A DNA stretch of 64,000 bases from an uncultured Bacteroidia bacterium (lineage in GTDB: Bacteria; Bacteroidota; Bacteroidia; Bacteroidales; UBA932): positions 124,001-188,000 of the forward strand of contig CACZDC010000001.1 in assembly GCA_902779785.1 (NCBI GenBank). The letters run 5' to 3'. The notes below the pieces were generated by a model that searched no databases, was not told the DNA's origin, and was given only the letters and a program-made list of their open reading frames with translations. Below, one piece after another: positions 9,552 to 18,620 of this stretch. The position numbers were made by a program, and so were the translations under genes. How positions within the stretch are numbered: position 1 is the first letter of the stretch; each line of letters starts with the position of its first letter.

Positions 9552-10610
9552 ATGACTGAAAGAGAAGTATTTGATTGGCTGAAAGAGGTCCGGCATCCGG
9601 GTCAGGACGATAAGGATATCGTCTCTCTCGGGCTGGTGGACGAAGTGGCGGCGGAGGGAAACAAGATTGTCGTGACCCTCAGTTTTCCGCGCCGGCCGGA
9701 TGCTCTCAAGAACTATATCGTCGGTGCAGTAAGGGCTGCGATCTACCGTAACGCTCCCGGCGGGACTGACATCGAAATCAAGACCGTCGAACGCAAGGCG
9801 GCCCCGAAGGAGCCCGAACTCACCCTTGACGCCGTCAAGGAGGTCGGACACATCGTCGGGGTGGCTTCCGGCAAGGGCGGGGTCGGGAAAAGCACCGTCG
9901 CCGTGAACCTTGCCATCGCCCTGGCGCGTCTCGGCTACCGCGTGGGCCTTGCCGACGCCGACGTCTACGGGCCTTCCGTGCCCATAATGACCGGCACGGA
10001 GGACTACACCCCCGATATGATAAAGGAGGGCGGTCGGGATATGATGGTCCCGGCGGAGAAATTCGGGGTCAAATGGATGTCCATAGGTTATTTCTCCCCT
10101 CCCGGACAAGCCCTGATATGGCGTGGTCCAATGGCCTGCAGCGCGCTGAAACAGATGATCCTGCAGGTAAGCTGGGGGCCTCTGGACTTCCTTCTGGTGG
10201 ATATGCCCCCGGGAACAGGCGACATCCATATCTCGCTTGTCAGCGACATCCCTATGGAGGGTGCGGTGATTGTGACGACCCCTCAGCAGGTCGCCCTGGC
10301 CGACGTCGAGAAGGGAGTCAATATGTTCCGGAATCCCAATGTGAACCGCAAAATTTTCGGCGTCGTCGAAAATATGGCCTGGTTCACTCCCGAGGCCCAT
10401 CCGGAGGAGAAATACTACCTCTTCGGCAAGGACGGCGGAAGCAAGATGGCCCGGGCCCTCGACATTCCGCTACTCGGACAGATTCCTCTTGTCCAGTCCA
10501 TCCGCGAAGCGGGCGACAACGGCTCGCCCCTGGCTCTCGGCACGCGGGCGGACGCTATGGCCTTCCTCGATCTCGCTTCGAAACTCGTTGAAGAAGTCAA
10601 TAAAGAATAA
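9552..10610 (+). CDS. Mrp/NBP35-type P-loop ATPase (Fe-S cluster carrier)
   Basis: 352 residues. The first ~95 form the DUF59/MIP18-like domain (EVFDWLKEVRHPGQDDKDIV), and the rest is the MinD-like ATPase with a deviant Walker A, GKGGVGKS, around residues 116-123, and DMPPGTGD as switch/Walker B. Proteins of this type (ApbC/Mrp) carry Fe-S clusters to target enzymes. The C-terminal CxxC found in many homologues is not evident here (the segment reads VVENMAWFTPEAHPEEKYYLF), so cluster binding may depend on other residues or be weaker. It follows the S46 peptidase by 7 nt and is probably cotranscribed. Confidence 0.9.
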   Translation: MTEREVFDWLKEVRHPGQDDKDIVSLGLVDEVAAEGNKIVVTLSFPRRPDALKNYIVGAVRAAIYRNAPGGTDIEIKTVERKAAPKEPELTLDAVKEVGHIVGVASGKGGVGKSTVAVNLAIALARLGYRVGLADADVYGPSVPIMTGTEDYTPDMIKEGGRDMMVPAEKFGVKWMSIGYFSPPGQALIWRGPMACSALKQMILQVSWGPLDFLLVDMPPGTGDIHISLVSDIPMEGAVIVTTPQQVALADVEKGVNMFRNPNVNRKIFGVVENMAWFTPEAHPEEKYYLFGKDGGSKMARALDIPLLGQIPLVQSIREAGDNGSPLALGTRADAMAFLDLASKLVEEVNKE

Positions 10611-10628
10611 ATCCCTAATCAATTCTAT

Positions 10629-11198
10629 ATGAAAAAGTTTTACATCCTTATCGCTATGCTGCTTATTACTGCGGCAAGCCTTGGGGCGCAGAACAAGGTC
10701 GCAATCAAGACCAATCTTGTGCACGACGCTACGCTCTCGCCCAACCTGGCGCTGGAATTCGGCCTTGCGCCTAAGTGGACGCTGGACCTCTCAGCCGCCG
10801 TCAATCTGTGGGATTCCTACGGGCATACCTACAAGCACATCATCGGCCAGCCCGAACTGCGCTTCTGGACCTGTGAGAAATTCAATGGTTTCTTTATCGG
10901 CCTCCACGGTATCGGCGGAAAGGTCCTCGATGCCGGAAATCTCTACAACTACAAGTGGATCAATAAGAAATGCCCTAACCTGAGGGAAAGCTCCATCAAG
11001 GACGCCCTGGTCCTCGGAGCAGGTCTCAGCTGCGGCTATGACGTGATTCTCGCCCGCCACTGGAACCTCGAATTCGAGCTCGGCGCCGGTTATGTCTATG
11101 CCTCCGGCAAGGAAGTCAAGGCAGACAAGACCAACAAAACTATTCTTGACTACGTCGGGCCGACCAAGCTCGCCATAAACCTGGTTTACCTTTTCTAA
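10629..11198 (+). CDS. DUF3575-type outer-membrane protein
   Basis: 189 residues with a signal peptide (MKKFYILIAMLLITAASLGA). The mature part starts NKVAIKTNLVHDATLSPNLA, the typical opening of DUF3575 proteins of Bacteroidales, and continues as alternating strands to a C-terminal LAINLVYLF, as in small outer-membrane barrels. In Bacteroides such proteins are often encoded beside fimbria-anchor proteins with DUF3868; that is exactly the next gene, one base downstream. The precise role is unknown; a part in assembling or anchoring a surface structure is inference. Confidence 0.75.
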   Translation: MKKFYILIAMLLITAASLGAQNKVAIKTNLVHDATLSPNLALEFGLAPKWTLDLSAAVNLWDSYGHTYKHIIGQPELRFWTCEKFNGFFIGLHGIGGKVLDAGNLYNYKWINKKCPNLRESSIKDALVLGAGLSCGYDVILARHWNLEFELGAGYVYASGKEVKADKTNKTILDYVGPTKLAINLVYLF

Positions 11199-11199
11199 G

Positions 11200-12660
11200 A
11201 TGAAACGCATTCTCACACTCATAGCGCTTGCCGCGGCAGTGTCCGCCTATGCGCAGAATCCCGTCTCGAATCCTACTCTCACTCACGACGGGGACAATAT
11301 GGTCGTCACTATGGACCTGGATCTTTCCAAGATTGCGCCCAAGGGTTCCGTAAGCCTTATTCCGGTGCTTTTCAAGGGGGATTATTCAGAGACTCTCTCT
11401 CCGGTCGGCGTGTATGGCCGCAACCTTTATTATTCTCTCGCCCGTCAGGAGCGCAAGGAGCCGCCTTTCGAGGATGCTGGAATGCAGTATCTCCTCAAGG
11501 ATGCACCGAAGACTCTCCCCTACAGCTGCACCATTCCCTATGCCGACTGGATGGACGGAGCCAGCCTCCGCGTGGACACCGAGACAGTGAAATGCTGCGG
11601 CAGAGGCAGCGATCTCGCCCAGGGCGAGCCCATCGCCAAGTTTGAGGATCCTATGCCCAAGCTGATCGAATACACGCCCGTATTCCTCCACGTCCGTCCC
11701 GAAGCCGAGGCTGTCGTGAAGGAGCGTTCCGTTTCCGGCGAGGCCTACGTGATTTTCCCTTCCGGAAAGACTGCCGTCGATCCTAAATTCAAGTCCAACA
11801 AGAGCGAACTTGATAAGATCCGTGCCACCATCGACTCTGTCCGTATCGACCCGGACATCCAGATTACCGGCATTGCCCTGAAGGGTTATTCCTCCCCGGA
11901 AGGCAAGTACGCCTCCAACGAGAAGCTTTCCATCGCCCGTACCGAGTCCATCAAGCAGTATGTGAGCGGTCTTTTCGACTCCATCGACGAGAATGTGTTC
12001 AAGGCTGAGGCTGTCGCCGAGAACTGGGACGGCCTGCGTGCTGCCATCGATGCCTCCGACTATGCCAACAAGGCAAAACTCATCGAGGTTATAGATTCCA
12101 ACCTGGCTCCGGACAAGAAGGAAGCCCGCCTGAAATCCAAGTTCGCGAAGGACTGGAAGAAGATGTCCGCCGATATCTTCCCTCTTCTGCGCCGCACTGA
12201 CTATAAGGTAGGTTTCACCGTACGCAGCTACACTACTCCCGAGGAGATTCGCCAGGTTATGAAGACAAAGCCTCAGAACCTGAGTATCAACGAGTTCTTC
12301 CTCGCCGCCCAGGGCTATGAGCCCGGCACTCCCGAGTTCAACGAGGTCTTCGGCATCGCCGCCGCCGTGTATCCGAACGATCCGGTCGCCAACTTGAATG
12401 CCGCCAATGCAGCAATGGGTCTCGGCCTGTATGAGCGTGCCGCCAATTACCTGGAGCGTGCTGGTGAAAGCCCTAAGGCCCGCTACACCCGTGGCGTCCT
12501 CGCGGCTCTGACCGAGAATTTCGACGAGGCCCTTTCGCAGTTCAATTCTGCTGCGAAATCAGGCGTGAAGGAAGCGAAGCAGGCCGCCGAGCTCGTAAAG
12601 AGCATCATCGACCAGCGTGCCGAGCTTGCCGCCAAGGGCAAATGGCCGCTTAAGAAGTAA
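11200..12660 (+). CDS. DUF3868-like surface protein with OmpA-like domain
   Basis: 486 residues with a signal peptide ending near VSAYA. The N-terminal ~170 residues are beta-rich and resemble the DUF3868 region of Bacteroidales surface proteins. Residues ~190-300 resemble an OmpA-type peptidoglycan-associated fold, with KGYSSPEGKYASNEKLSIAR standing in for the usual G(H/Y)(T/A)D...N..LS..RA signature. The C-terminal ~120 residues are helical TPR-like repeats (ANLNAANAAMGLGLYERAAN). It is paired with the DUF3575 gene just upstream. A diverged paralogue with the same order of domains lies at 30375-32027. Confidence 0.7.
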   Translation: MKRILTLIALAAAVSAYAQNPVSNPTLTHDGDNMVVTMDLDLSKIAPKGSVSLIPVLFKGDYSETLSPVGVYGRNLYYSLARQERKEPPFEDAGMQYLLKDAPKTLPYSCTIPYADWMDGASLRVDTETVKCCGRGSDLAQGEPIAKFEDPMPKLIEYTPVFLHVRPEAEAVVKERSVSGEAYVIFPSGKTAVDPKFKSNKSELDKIRATIDSVRIDPDIQITGIALKGYSSPEGKYASNEKLSIARTESIKQYVSGLFDSIDENVFKAEAVAENWDGLRAAIDASDYANKAKLIEVIDSNLAPDKKEARLKSKFAKDWKKMSADIFPLLRRTDYKVGFTVRSYTTPEEIRQVMKTKPQNLSINEFFLAAQGYEPGTPEFNEVFGIAAAVYPNDPVANLNAANAAMGLGLYERAANYLERAGESPKARYTRGVLAALTENFDEALSQFNSAAKSGVKEAKQAAELVKSIIDQRAELAAKGKWPLKK

Positions 12661-12688
12661 GCTTTGTAGCCATCCGCTGGGGCCGGCT

Positions 12689-12705
12689 CCTGTTTTCAGA
12701 ACAGG
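12689..12705. terminator. Possible bidirectional terminator hairpin
   Basis: CCTGTT and AACAGG form a 6-bp stem with a 5-nt loop between two converging genes, and a short T-rich run follows on the plus side (TTGTTTT). It overlaps the last codons of rnhB. Weak. Confidence 0.3.
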
Positions 12706-13316
12706 GTCGGCTCCAGTTGTTTTATGTGGAAGGATTTGCGGTGATGAGGCGTGAGCCCGAAACGGCGGATTGCCTCGATATGTTCGGGAGTCGGATAACC
12801 CATATTCCGGTCCCAGCCGTACTCCGGGAATTCCGCCGCCAGTTTGCGCATATAGTCGTCGCGCCAGGTCTTTGCAAGGACCGACGCGGCGGCTATTGAC
12901 GCATAAGTGGCGTCCCCGTGGACAATGGTCTTGTAGTCCTTGGATCCATAGCGGTCGAAAGGACGGAATTTATTGCCGTCGATCAGCAGGAATTCCGGGG
13001 CCGGATCCAGCCGGAGGACCGCCCGCTGCATTCCAGTCACCGAGGCCCATAAAATATTCAGACGGTCGATTTCCTCTGCGCTGACTTCCTCTACCGCCCA
13101 GGCGAGGGCTTCACGCTCAATCACGCCCCGAAGTTCTTCCCTGGCCTTTTCAGTCATCTGCTTGGAGTCGTTCAGCAGGGGATGGTGGAAGTCCGGCGGC
13201 AGGATGACAGCCGCGGCATAAACCGGCCCGGCAAGTGGGCCGCGTCCGGCTTCGTCACATCCGGCTTCAAGCCTTCCGGCCTCCAGGAAGGGCTTCAGCA
13301 GAATGGGCTCTTTCAT
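12696..13316 (-). CDS. rnhB: Ribonuclease HII
   Basis: 206 residues from the ATG at 13316. RNase HII removes single ribonucleotides and RNA from RNA/DNA hybrids. The signature [19 protein letters not shown] supplies the first Asp-Glu pair, LLIDGNKF the next Asp, and [21 protein letters not shown] the C-terminal catalytic Asp region. I chose 13316 over the upstream ATG at 13367 because it gives the normal N-terminus, and its ATG overlaps the stop of the upstream gene as ATGA, a sign of translational coupling. Confidence 0.95.
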   Translation of the reverse strand: MKEPILLKPFLEAGRLEAGCDEAGRGPLAGPVYAAAVILPPDFHHPLLNDSKQMTEKAREELRGVIEREALAWAVEEVSAEEIDRLNILWASVTGMQRAVLRLDPAPEFLLIDGNKFRPFDRYGSKDYKTIVHGDATYASIAAASVLAKTWRDDYMRKLAAEFPEYGWDRNMGYPTPEHIEAIRRFGLTPHHRKSFHIKQLEPTLF

Positions 13317-14116
13317 AGTCTGTAGGGCAGGCAGGGCACCTTGTCGGGTTTGCCGAGGGCGGCCCACATCGTGTCGCCTTCGAAAATGACGGCGCAGGAA
13401 GTGATGTCCCGCATTATGGGCGCTCCGCTGCAGGAAATCGCATTGATGAAGAAATTATGGTCCCAGCTTTCCGTAGGCACGTCGGTGTCGGAGAGAATCT
13501 GGCAGGCCTTGCGGTACCGGTCCACGCCGCGGCGGTCCTCTTCCCTGCCGGTCCTTGTAAAGTTGGTCACGACCATATAGCCTTTAAGGTCCTGATTGAC
13601 ATCGAATTTGACCCAGCTGTGGTTGTTGACCTCGTAATAAGCCGCGCCGCCGAAATTGTCAATCACCCCGAAATTGGCCTCTACGCCCATAGGCCTTGAA
13701 AGCGTGTCCAGAAAGTGTTCGAAGTCGGAAAGGCTGCCGCAGACTTCCAGTGCGCGGTACATCACCACCCCTTCCCTGTCCATTTCCGAGGCCGGAACAT
13801 CGTCGTCCTTGAGGTCGTAGGTCGCGGTGTTCATTATGGCGAAACCGCTCTCGTTCATCCCGGCCCAGACTTCCGGAGTCCCGGGGGCGACGTTGGCAAC
13901 GGGAGCCCGTCGCCAGTCGGCATTAACCAGTCCCATTATGCGCCCTCCTTCGAAATATTCGACGGCGACCTCCTGGCAGCGGGAATCCCGGTGCTTGAAC
14001 ATCACGGCCTTGCCGTCACGGGTGAACTGCCCGCTGACTATCACAGAGGTGCAGGCAAGGGCATATGGACCCAGTAAAATGGCCGCCGACAGCAGGATGC
14101 GTCTCAGGGGCAGCAT
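13313..14116 (-). CDS. Exported Ntn hydrolase (C45/C69-like, acyl-transferase or amidase fold)
   Basis: 267 residues. After a signal peptide comes [20 protein letters not shown]: Cys22 would become the N-terminal nucleophile after cleavage, as in penicillin acylase-like cysteine hydrolases (choloylglycine hydrolase, isopenicillin N acyltransferase and C69 families). Other supports are the MFKHRDS segment, [13 protein letters not shown], which holds the conserved Asn/Glu region, and [20 protein letters not shown]. The substrate is unknown; an amide of an amino acid, bile acid or peptide is possible. It is coupled by ATGA overlap to rnhB and follows a small helical protein by one base. A larger C69 dipeptidase in the window (39957-41735) also has its candidate Cys at position 22. 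Confidence 0.75.
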   Translation of the reverse strand: MLPLRRILLSAAILLGPYALACTSVIVSGQFTRDGKAVMFKHRDSRCQEVAVEYFEGGRIMGLVNADWRRAPVANVAPGTPEVWAGMNESGFAIMNTATYDLKDDDVPASEMDREGVVMYRALEVCGSLSDFEHFLDTLSRPMGVEANFGVIDNFGGAAYYEVNNHSWVKFDVNQDLKGYMVVTNFTRTGREEDRRGVDRYRKACQILSDTDVPTESWDHNFFINAISCSGAPIMRDITSCAVIFEGDTMWAALGKPDKVPCLPYRL

Positions 14117-14117
14117 A

Positions 14118-14498
14118 TCAGTCTTTGAGATTCTGCAGGAAAGAGCCTAAGCCCATCAGGATGCTTCTGACCTTCACGGACACTTTCGAGAGTACTTCGT
14201 TGAGCTCTTTCAGAGTGTCGTCTGCGCCCGATTTTACGACCAGGGCGTGGTAGCGGCCGATGCACTTGTCAATGCGGTCGTGCTGCTCTTCGGAGCATTT
14301 GTCATAGTCCTCGTCGTACTCTTTCATAAGGTCGCTGAAGCTCTCGTTGGCCTTCTCCCAGTCTTCTTCCGTGTATGTCGCGGCGTTCTTTTCGACCTTG
14401 TCCACAAAGTGTTCGAAACGCTTGACGAGGAGTGTGGTCCACGAGCAGAGAATCAGTGTAAGTGCCGCCAGGGCAATGATATAACTCAGTCTTTTCAT
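14118..14498 (-). CDS. Small exported helical protein, unknown function
   Basis: 126 residues. A signal peptide or N-terminal membrane anchor (MKRLSYIIALAALTLILCSW) is followed by a charged, wholly helical region (EKNAATYTEEDWEKANESF and later SDLMKEYDEDYDKCSEEQH). Cys18 inside the hydrophobic segment does not form a convincing lipobox. I recognise no catalytic motif; similar small envelope proteins occur in Bacteroidales. It leads a tight minus-strand run (this gene, the Ntn hydrolase, rnhB), with one base to the next gene. Confidence 0.6.
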   Translation of the reverse strand: MKRLSYIIALAALTLILCSWTTLLVKRFEHFVDKVEKNAATYTEEDWEKANESFSDLMKEYDEDYDKCSEEQHDRIDKCIGRYHALVVKSGADDTLKELNEVLSKVSVKVRSILMGLGSFLQNLKD

Positions 14499-14563
14499 TT
14501 TTCTGAAGATTTATGCGCCGCTGAATGTGCCAATAATCGTGCCACGGAATCCTGTCCGCGTCC

Positions 14564-15199
14564 TTAGAACCTGAATGCCAGGCCCGCGGAAATGGTCTGG
14601 ACCTTTTTTTCCTGCCCCTTGGGGGTGAAGGCAATAGGCTGATAGCGCAGGAATACTCCGCCGAAGTCGAACCAGACGGCCGCCTTTACGTCAAGGCGGA
14701 AGCCGGTGCCTCCCTTCCTGGGCGTGAAAATGTCAGAATGCTTCACCAGGTCAGTGGAATAAGTGTTCCTGTAGTTTACCCAGGCTATCCCCGGAGCGGC
14801 GAAAAGGCTCGCGGAAATATTGCGCCCAAGACGCTGCGTGATTCCGATCGGGAATGAAAATCCGAGATCAAACAGAGTGGCGTTTGCGTCCTTGATTTGA
14901 ATGGGGCCCACAGAGCCGTCGTCGGCGAACTGGAGGTCAGTTTTCAGGAAGCGCCAGTCGAAGATGAGATCGAGCAGGCCGACGGAAAAGATCGTGTTGC
15001 TATGGGGATTGATCTGATACTCAAACAGACAGAAGTCGAGGCCGACACCGCTGGAAAGCATCCCGTCGGGGACATTCAGGTAATAGTTGTATGTGACGGC
15101 CGACCAGCCGCTGGGACTCCATTCCTTGCCATCGTTTTCCTGGGCCATAGCCGTGAAGCAGGGGAGAGCCGCAAAAAGAAGAATGAATAATTTACGCAT
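14564..15199 (-). CDS. Outer-membrane beta-barrel-like protein
   Basis: 211 residues from the ATG at 15199, with a signal peptide (MRKLFILLFAALPCFTAMA). The mature chain alternates hydrophobic and polar residues, has many aromatic residues and ends in TISAGLAFRF, a C-terminal Phe strand typical of outer-membrane barrels. The longer frame reaching 15319 was rejected because it has no signal peptide and would run across the promoter elements between this gene and the divergent EF-G2 gene. No further function can be read. Confidence 0.7.
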   Translation of the reverse strand: MRKLFILLFAALPCFTAMAQENDGKEWSPSGWSAVTYNYYLNVPDGMLSSGVGLDFCLFEYQINPHSNTIFSVGLLDLIFDWRFLKTDLQFADDGSVGPIQIKDANATLFDLGFSFPIGITQRLGRNISASLFAAPGIAWVNYRNTYSTDLVKHSDIFTPRKGGTGFRLDVKAAVWFDFGGVFLRYQPIAFTPKGQEKKVQTISAGLAFRF

Positions 15200-15221
15200 A
15201 CACTTTGTGTTAAAAGCTTTG

Positions 15222-15229
15222 CAAATATA
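15222..15229 (-). promoter_or_regulatory. -7 promoter element
   Basis: TATATTTG on the minus strand, 22 nt before the ATG at 15199 of the barrel protein gene. Confidence 0.55.
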
Positions 15230-15249
15230 GTAAAAAAGGCTTGGATTCA

Positions 15250-15279
15250 TTGGAATTGCCTGAAAAATCCGTATATTTG
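15250..15279 (+). promoter_or_regulatory. Promoter of the EF-G2-like gene
   Basis: TTG at 15250-15252 and TATATTTG at 15272-15279 are 19 nt apart, the Bacteroidota -33/-7 arrangement. A ~50-nt leader precedes the ATG at 15331. Confidence 0.6.
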
Positions 15280-15330
15280 CAAGATGCCGGGAAACCCGGC
15301 CGAACGAAAGAAAATACAACTAATAATACA

Positions 15331-17469
15331 ATGAAAGCTTACACAACGAAAGACATTCGCAATGTCGTCCTTATCGGCGCCTCCCGCAGCGGCAAGACCA
15401 CCCTCTCCGAGGCTATGCTTTTCGAAGGCAAAGTCATCGACCGCAGGGGCAGCGTGGAAGACAAGAACACCGTTTCCGACAACACTGAGTTCGAGCAGAC
15501 GAACCAGAAATCCATCAACGCCACTCCGCTTTACGCAGAGTTCAACGGCTGCAAGATCAACTTTATCGACGCTCCCGGCTCGGATGATTTCTCCGGCGGT
15601 GCCCTGAGCGCCTTCAAGGTTGTCGAGACCGCAGTGATGGTGATGAACGGCACTGCCGGCATCGAGGTCGGTACGACCCTCTTCTCCCGCTATGCCGACC
15701 AGTACGGCATTCCTATGATCATCGCCGTGAACCAGATGGACCACGAAAAGGCCAACTGGGACGGTGTCCGCGCCGCCATCTCCGAGGAGTTCGGCAAGAA
15801 GGCCGTCATCTGCCAGTTCCCCGTCAACCCGGGTCCCGGCCTCGAAGGCTTCGTGGATGTCATCACGATGAAGATGTACAACGCCAAGAACGAGGAGGTC
15901 GAAATCCCCGCCGCCTATGCCGACGAGGCTGAAGAACTCCGCGCCGAGCTTATGGAAAAGGCCGCAGAGGGCAGCGACGAGCTGATGGAGAAATTCTTCG
16001 AGACTATGGAACTCTCCACCGACGAGATCCGCGAAGGTCTGCGTCTCGGCCTTGTCAAGGGTGAGACCATCCCTGTGTTCTGCGTCGCCGCAAAGGCCAA
16101 TATCGGTGTCCGCCGCCTTATGGAGTTCATCGTCAATGTGACTCCTTCCCCTCTCGGAAAGGCCGAGAAGACCCTCGAGGGCGGAGAGATCAAGATCGAT
16201 CCCGCCGGTCCCGTCAGCCTCTTCATCTACAAGACCTCCGTCGAGCAGCACCTCGGTGAGGTTTCCTACTTCAAGGTGATGAGCGGTGTCCTGAACGAAG
16301 GCGCCGACCTCGTGAACCCTGAAACCGGCAACGGAGAGCGCCTCAGCGCCATCTATGCCGTCGCAGGTGCCAAGAAGGAGAAGGTTTCCTCAATCAGCGC
16401 CGGTGACATCGGCTGCGTGATGAAGCTCAAGGCCGGCAAGACCGACGTCACCCTGGCAGCCGCCGGCGGCGAGGCCCTTGCCCATATGGTCTTCCCCGAT
16501 GCCAAGTACCGTTGCGCCGTCAAGGCCGTGGACAAGAACGACGAGGCCAAGGTCGGAGACGCCCTCAACAAGATTGCCGCACAGGATCCCACCATCACCG
16601 TCGAGTACTCCAAAGAACTCCGCCAGACCATCCTTTCCGGTATGGGCGAGCAGCACATCAACTATGTGAAGTGGAGAGTTACCAACGAGTTCAAGCAGAA
16701 CATCGAGCTCTATGCTCCGAAGGTTCCTTACCGCGAGACCATCACCAAGATCGCTACCGCCCAGTACCGTCACAAGAAGCAGTCCGGCGGCGCCGGCCAG
16801 TTCGGTGAGGTCCACCTTCTGGTCTGCCCTTACGTCGAAGGCCAGGAAGCCCCGCACAATTTCAAGATTGACGGCAAGGATGTGGTGTTCAACTTCAAGA
16901 GCCAGGAAATCACCGACCTCGAATGGGGCGGCAAACTGGAGTTCTACAACTGCGTCGTCGGCGGCTCCATCGATCTGAGCTTTATGCCCGCCATCCTCAA
17001 GGGTATCAAGTCCAAGATGGAAGAAGGCCCGCTCACCGGTTCCTACGCCCGCGACATCCGCGTCTATGTCTATGACGGTAAGATGCACCCGGTTGATTCC
17101 AAGGAAATCGCCTTCATCATCGCAGGCCGCAACGCCTTCAAGGAGGCTTTCCGCAACGCCGGTCCGAAGATCCTCGAACCTATCTACAACGTGGACATCT
17201 TCACTCCGAACGAGTATGTCGGTCCTTGTATGAGCGACCTCAACACCCGTCGCGGAATGATTATGAACCAGGATATGGAGAAGGGCTTCACCGTCCTCCA
17301 CGCCCGCGTTCCGCTCGCCGAGCTTTATCGCTACAGCACTATCCTGAGCTCACTGACCGGTGGCAGCGCCACCTTCCAGATGCGCTTTGCCGAGTATGTA
17401 CAGGTTCCTGCCGACGTGCAGACCAAGCTTCTCGCCGAGTACGCAGCTCAGGAGGAGGAAGAGGACTAA
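15331..17469 (+). CDS. Elongation factor G paralogue (EF-G2-like, atypical GTPase centre)
   Basis: 712 residues from the ATG at 15331. The whole EF-G fold is present: G domain, domain II (from ~305), and domains III-V, with RGMIMNQDMEKGFTVLHARV near the end. The GTPase centre is unusual. The P-loop is GASRSGKTT (residues 16-24) where EF-G has AHIDAGKTT; the DTPGH motif reads DAPGS (80-84), so the catalytic His is Ser; the switch I RGITI is replaced by KSINA. NQMD (134-137) is intact. These changes match the Bacteroides EF-G2 paralogue, reported to support translocation without GTP hydrolysis during carbon starvation. Transfer of that role to this protein is inference. The stop overlaps the converging CapA gene. 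Confidence 0.88.
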   Translation: MKAYTTKDIRNVVLIGASRSGKTTLSEAMLFEGKVIDRRGSVEDKNTVSDNTEFEQTNQKSINATPLYAEFNGCKINFIDAPGSDDFSGGALSAFKVVETAVMVMNGTAGIEVGTTLFSRYADQYGIPMIIAVNQMDHEKANWDGVRAAISEEFGKKAVICQFPVNPGPGLEGFVDVITMKMYNAKNEEVEIPAAYADEAEELRAELMEKAAEGSDELMEKFFETMELSTDEIREGLRLGLVKGETIPVFCVAAKANIGVRRLMEFIVNVTPSPLGKAEKTLEGGEIKIDPAGPVSLFIYKTSVEQHLGEVSYFKVMSGVLNEGADLVNPETGNGERLSAIYAVAGAKKEKVSSISAGDIGCVMKLKAGKTDVTLAAAGGEALAHMVFPDAKYRCAVKAVDKNDEAKVGDALNKIAAQDPTITVEYSKELRQTILSGMGEQHINYVKWRVTNEFKQNIELYAPKVPYRETITKIATAQYRHKKQSGGAGQFGEVHLLVCPYVEGQEAPHNFKIDGKDVVFNFKSQEITDLEWGGKLEFYNCVVGGSIDLSFMPAILKGIKSKMEEGPLTGSYARDIRVYVYDGKMHPVDSKEIAFIIAGRNAFKEAFRNAGPKILEPIYNVDIFTPNEYVGPCMSDLNTRRGMIMNQDMEKGFTVLHARVPLAELYRYSTILSSLTGGSATFQMRFAEYVQVPADVQTKLLAEYAAQEEEED

Positions 17470-18557
17470 TCTTCAAGGATCAGTCCTTTCTTCCGGAGCG
17501 AAGAAAGGGTGGAAATCATTTTTCCGTAATCGACGGCATCGCGCCAGAGAGAGTCGGGAGTATCTACGGGGACGGCTGCACAGCCGTCCTCTATCATTCC
17601 CGCCTTGGTGCACCAGAGATAGTCGAAGTGCAGCGGCAAGAGTTTCAGCGGTTCCCCGAAACGGTGCACGACGCGTAGAGTAAGGGCTGCTTCCAGCCTT
17701 GCGGGAAGGTCGTTCTGGTTAGATATGGCATTGCCGAGGGAATAGACCACAGGCACTCCGTCGATATACTGGATGTCCTGGATGACGTGCGGATGGCCGC
17801 CGATGACAGCGTCCGCACCGTTTTCCACAAGGAAGCGGGCGAAATCCTCCTGGGCGGAGCTGTGGAAATGCTCGTATTCATTGCCCCAGTGGGGAAATAC
17901 CAGCACGAGGTCGGCCTTGCGCCTGGCCTTTTGAAGTATGGGCTTCAGCCTGTCCTTGTTCATATAATTGACCTTCGGCCAGCGTCCGCCTCCGCCGCCG
18001 GTCCCATAGGTGAAATTGACAATTGCGACACAGATCCCCCTCGACGGGACCAGCAGAGGATTCCTAAGGCTGTCATCCGCGGCGTCCGAAGATATCCCGG
18101 TGAAGAGTATGTCCATTTCCTTGAGGCGGCGGATGGTGCGCGAAGCTCCGTCGCCGCCCTTGTCGAAGATATGGTTGTTAGCCGTCAGCAGCACATCGAA
18201 ACCGACCTCAGAGAGGTACTTCGGAAAGGAACTCGGCCCCGAAAACGAGGGATAGCCGGAATAAGGCTTGCCGGCAAGGGGAAACTCCATATTTCCGATC
18301 GCCAGGTCGGCCCCGGCGATCTTGTCCTCGATGTGCTTGAAAAAGGAGGAATATCCGTGCTCCTCGGCGCTTTTCATAACCTTGCCGTGGCTCATAATAT
18401 CCCCTACCACAAATACTTCCAGAGTGTCGGACGGCCCCATCCACTTAAGGTTCATCGGTACCGCAAAATCCGGAATCTTCGGCTGCGGAAGCTGTGAAAA
18501 AGCTGCCGGGGACGCCAGCAGCAGGCTCAGGATGAATGCGGACCATCTTCTTATCAT
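17466..18557 (-). CDS. CapA-type metallophosphoesterase (PGA_cap family)
   Basis: 363 residues from the ATG at 18557, with a signal peptide ending AAFS/Q. The domain begins LEVFVVGDIMSHGKVM (metal site), continues with DLAIGNMEFPLAG and DVLLTANNHIFDKGGDG, and ends VIGGHPHVIQDIQYIDG, all hallmarks of the CapA/poly-gamma-glutamate-type calcineurin-like fold. Homologues act in capsule or cell-wall metabolism; the substrate here is unknown. The start at 18557 is only 4 nt after a -7 element, so the mRNA should be leaderless. The last 4 bases overlap the converging EF-G2 gene. Confidence 0.85.
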   Translation of the reverse strand: MIRRWSAFILSLLLASPAAFSQLPQPKIPDFAVPMNLKWMGPSDTLEVFVVGDIMSHGKVMKSAEEHGYSSFFKHIEDKIAGADLAIGNMEFPLAGKPYSGYPSFSGPSSFPKYLSEVGFDVLLTANNHIFDKGGDGASRTIRRLKEMDILFTGISSDAADDSLRNPLLVPSRGICVAIVNFTYGTGGGGGRWPKVNYMNKDRLKPILQKARRKADLVLVFPHWGNEYEHFHSSAQEDFARFLVENGADAVIGGHPHVIQDIQYIDGVPVVYSLGNAISNQNDLPARLEAALTLRVVHRFGEPLKLLPLHFDYLWCTKAGMIEDGCAAVPVDTPDSLWRDAVDYGKMISTLSSLRKKGLILED

Positions 18558-18561
18558 ACTC

Positions 18562-18569
18562 CAAATATA
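18562..18569 (-). promoter_or_regulatory. -7 promoter element, probable leaderless start
   Basis: TATATTTG on the minus strand, followed by only four bases (GAGT) and then the ATG at 18557 of the CapA-type gene. Confidence 0.55.
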
Positions 18570-18581
18570 GCAAAGTTTTTG

Positions 18582-18589
18582 TATATTTG
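18582..18589 (+). promoter_or_regulatory. -7 promoter element of upp
   Basis: TATATTTG, 31 nt before the upp ATG at 18621. It is back-to-back with the minus-strand element at 18562-18569. Confidence 0.55.
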
Positions 18590-18620
18590 CATCTCGAAGA
18601 CCAAGTATCACTAAACCATT

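Noticed and set aside
12661..12710. Larger stem GGCTCC...GGCTCC as a strong terminator
   Set aside because: Only the inner 6 bp pair cleanly; kept as a weak feature.
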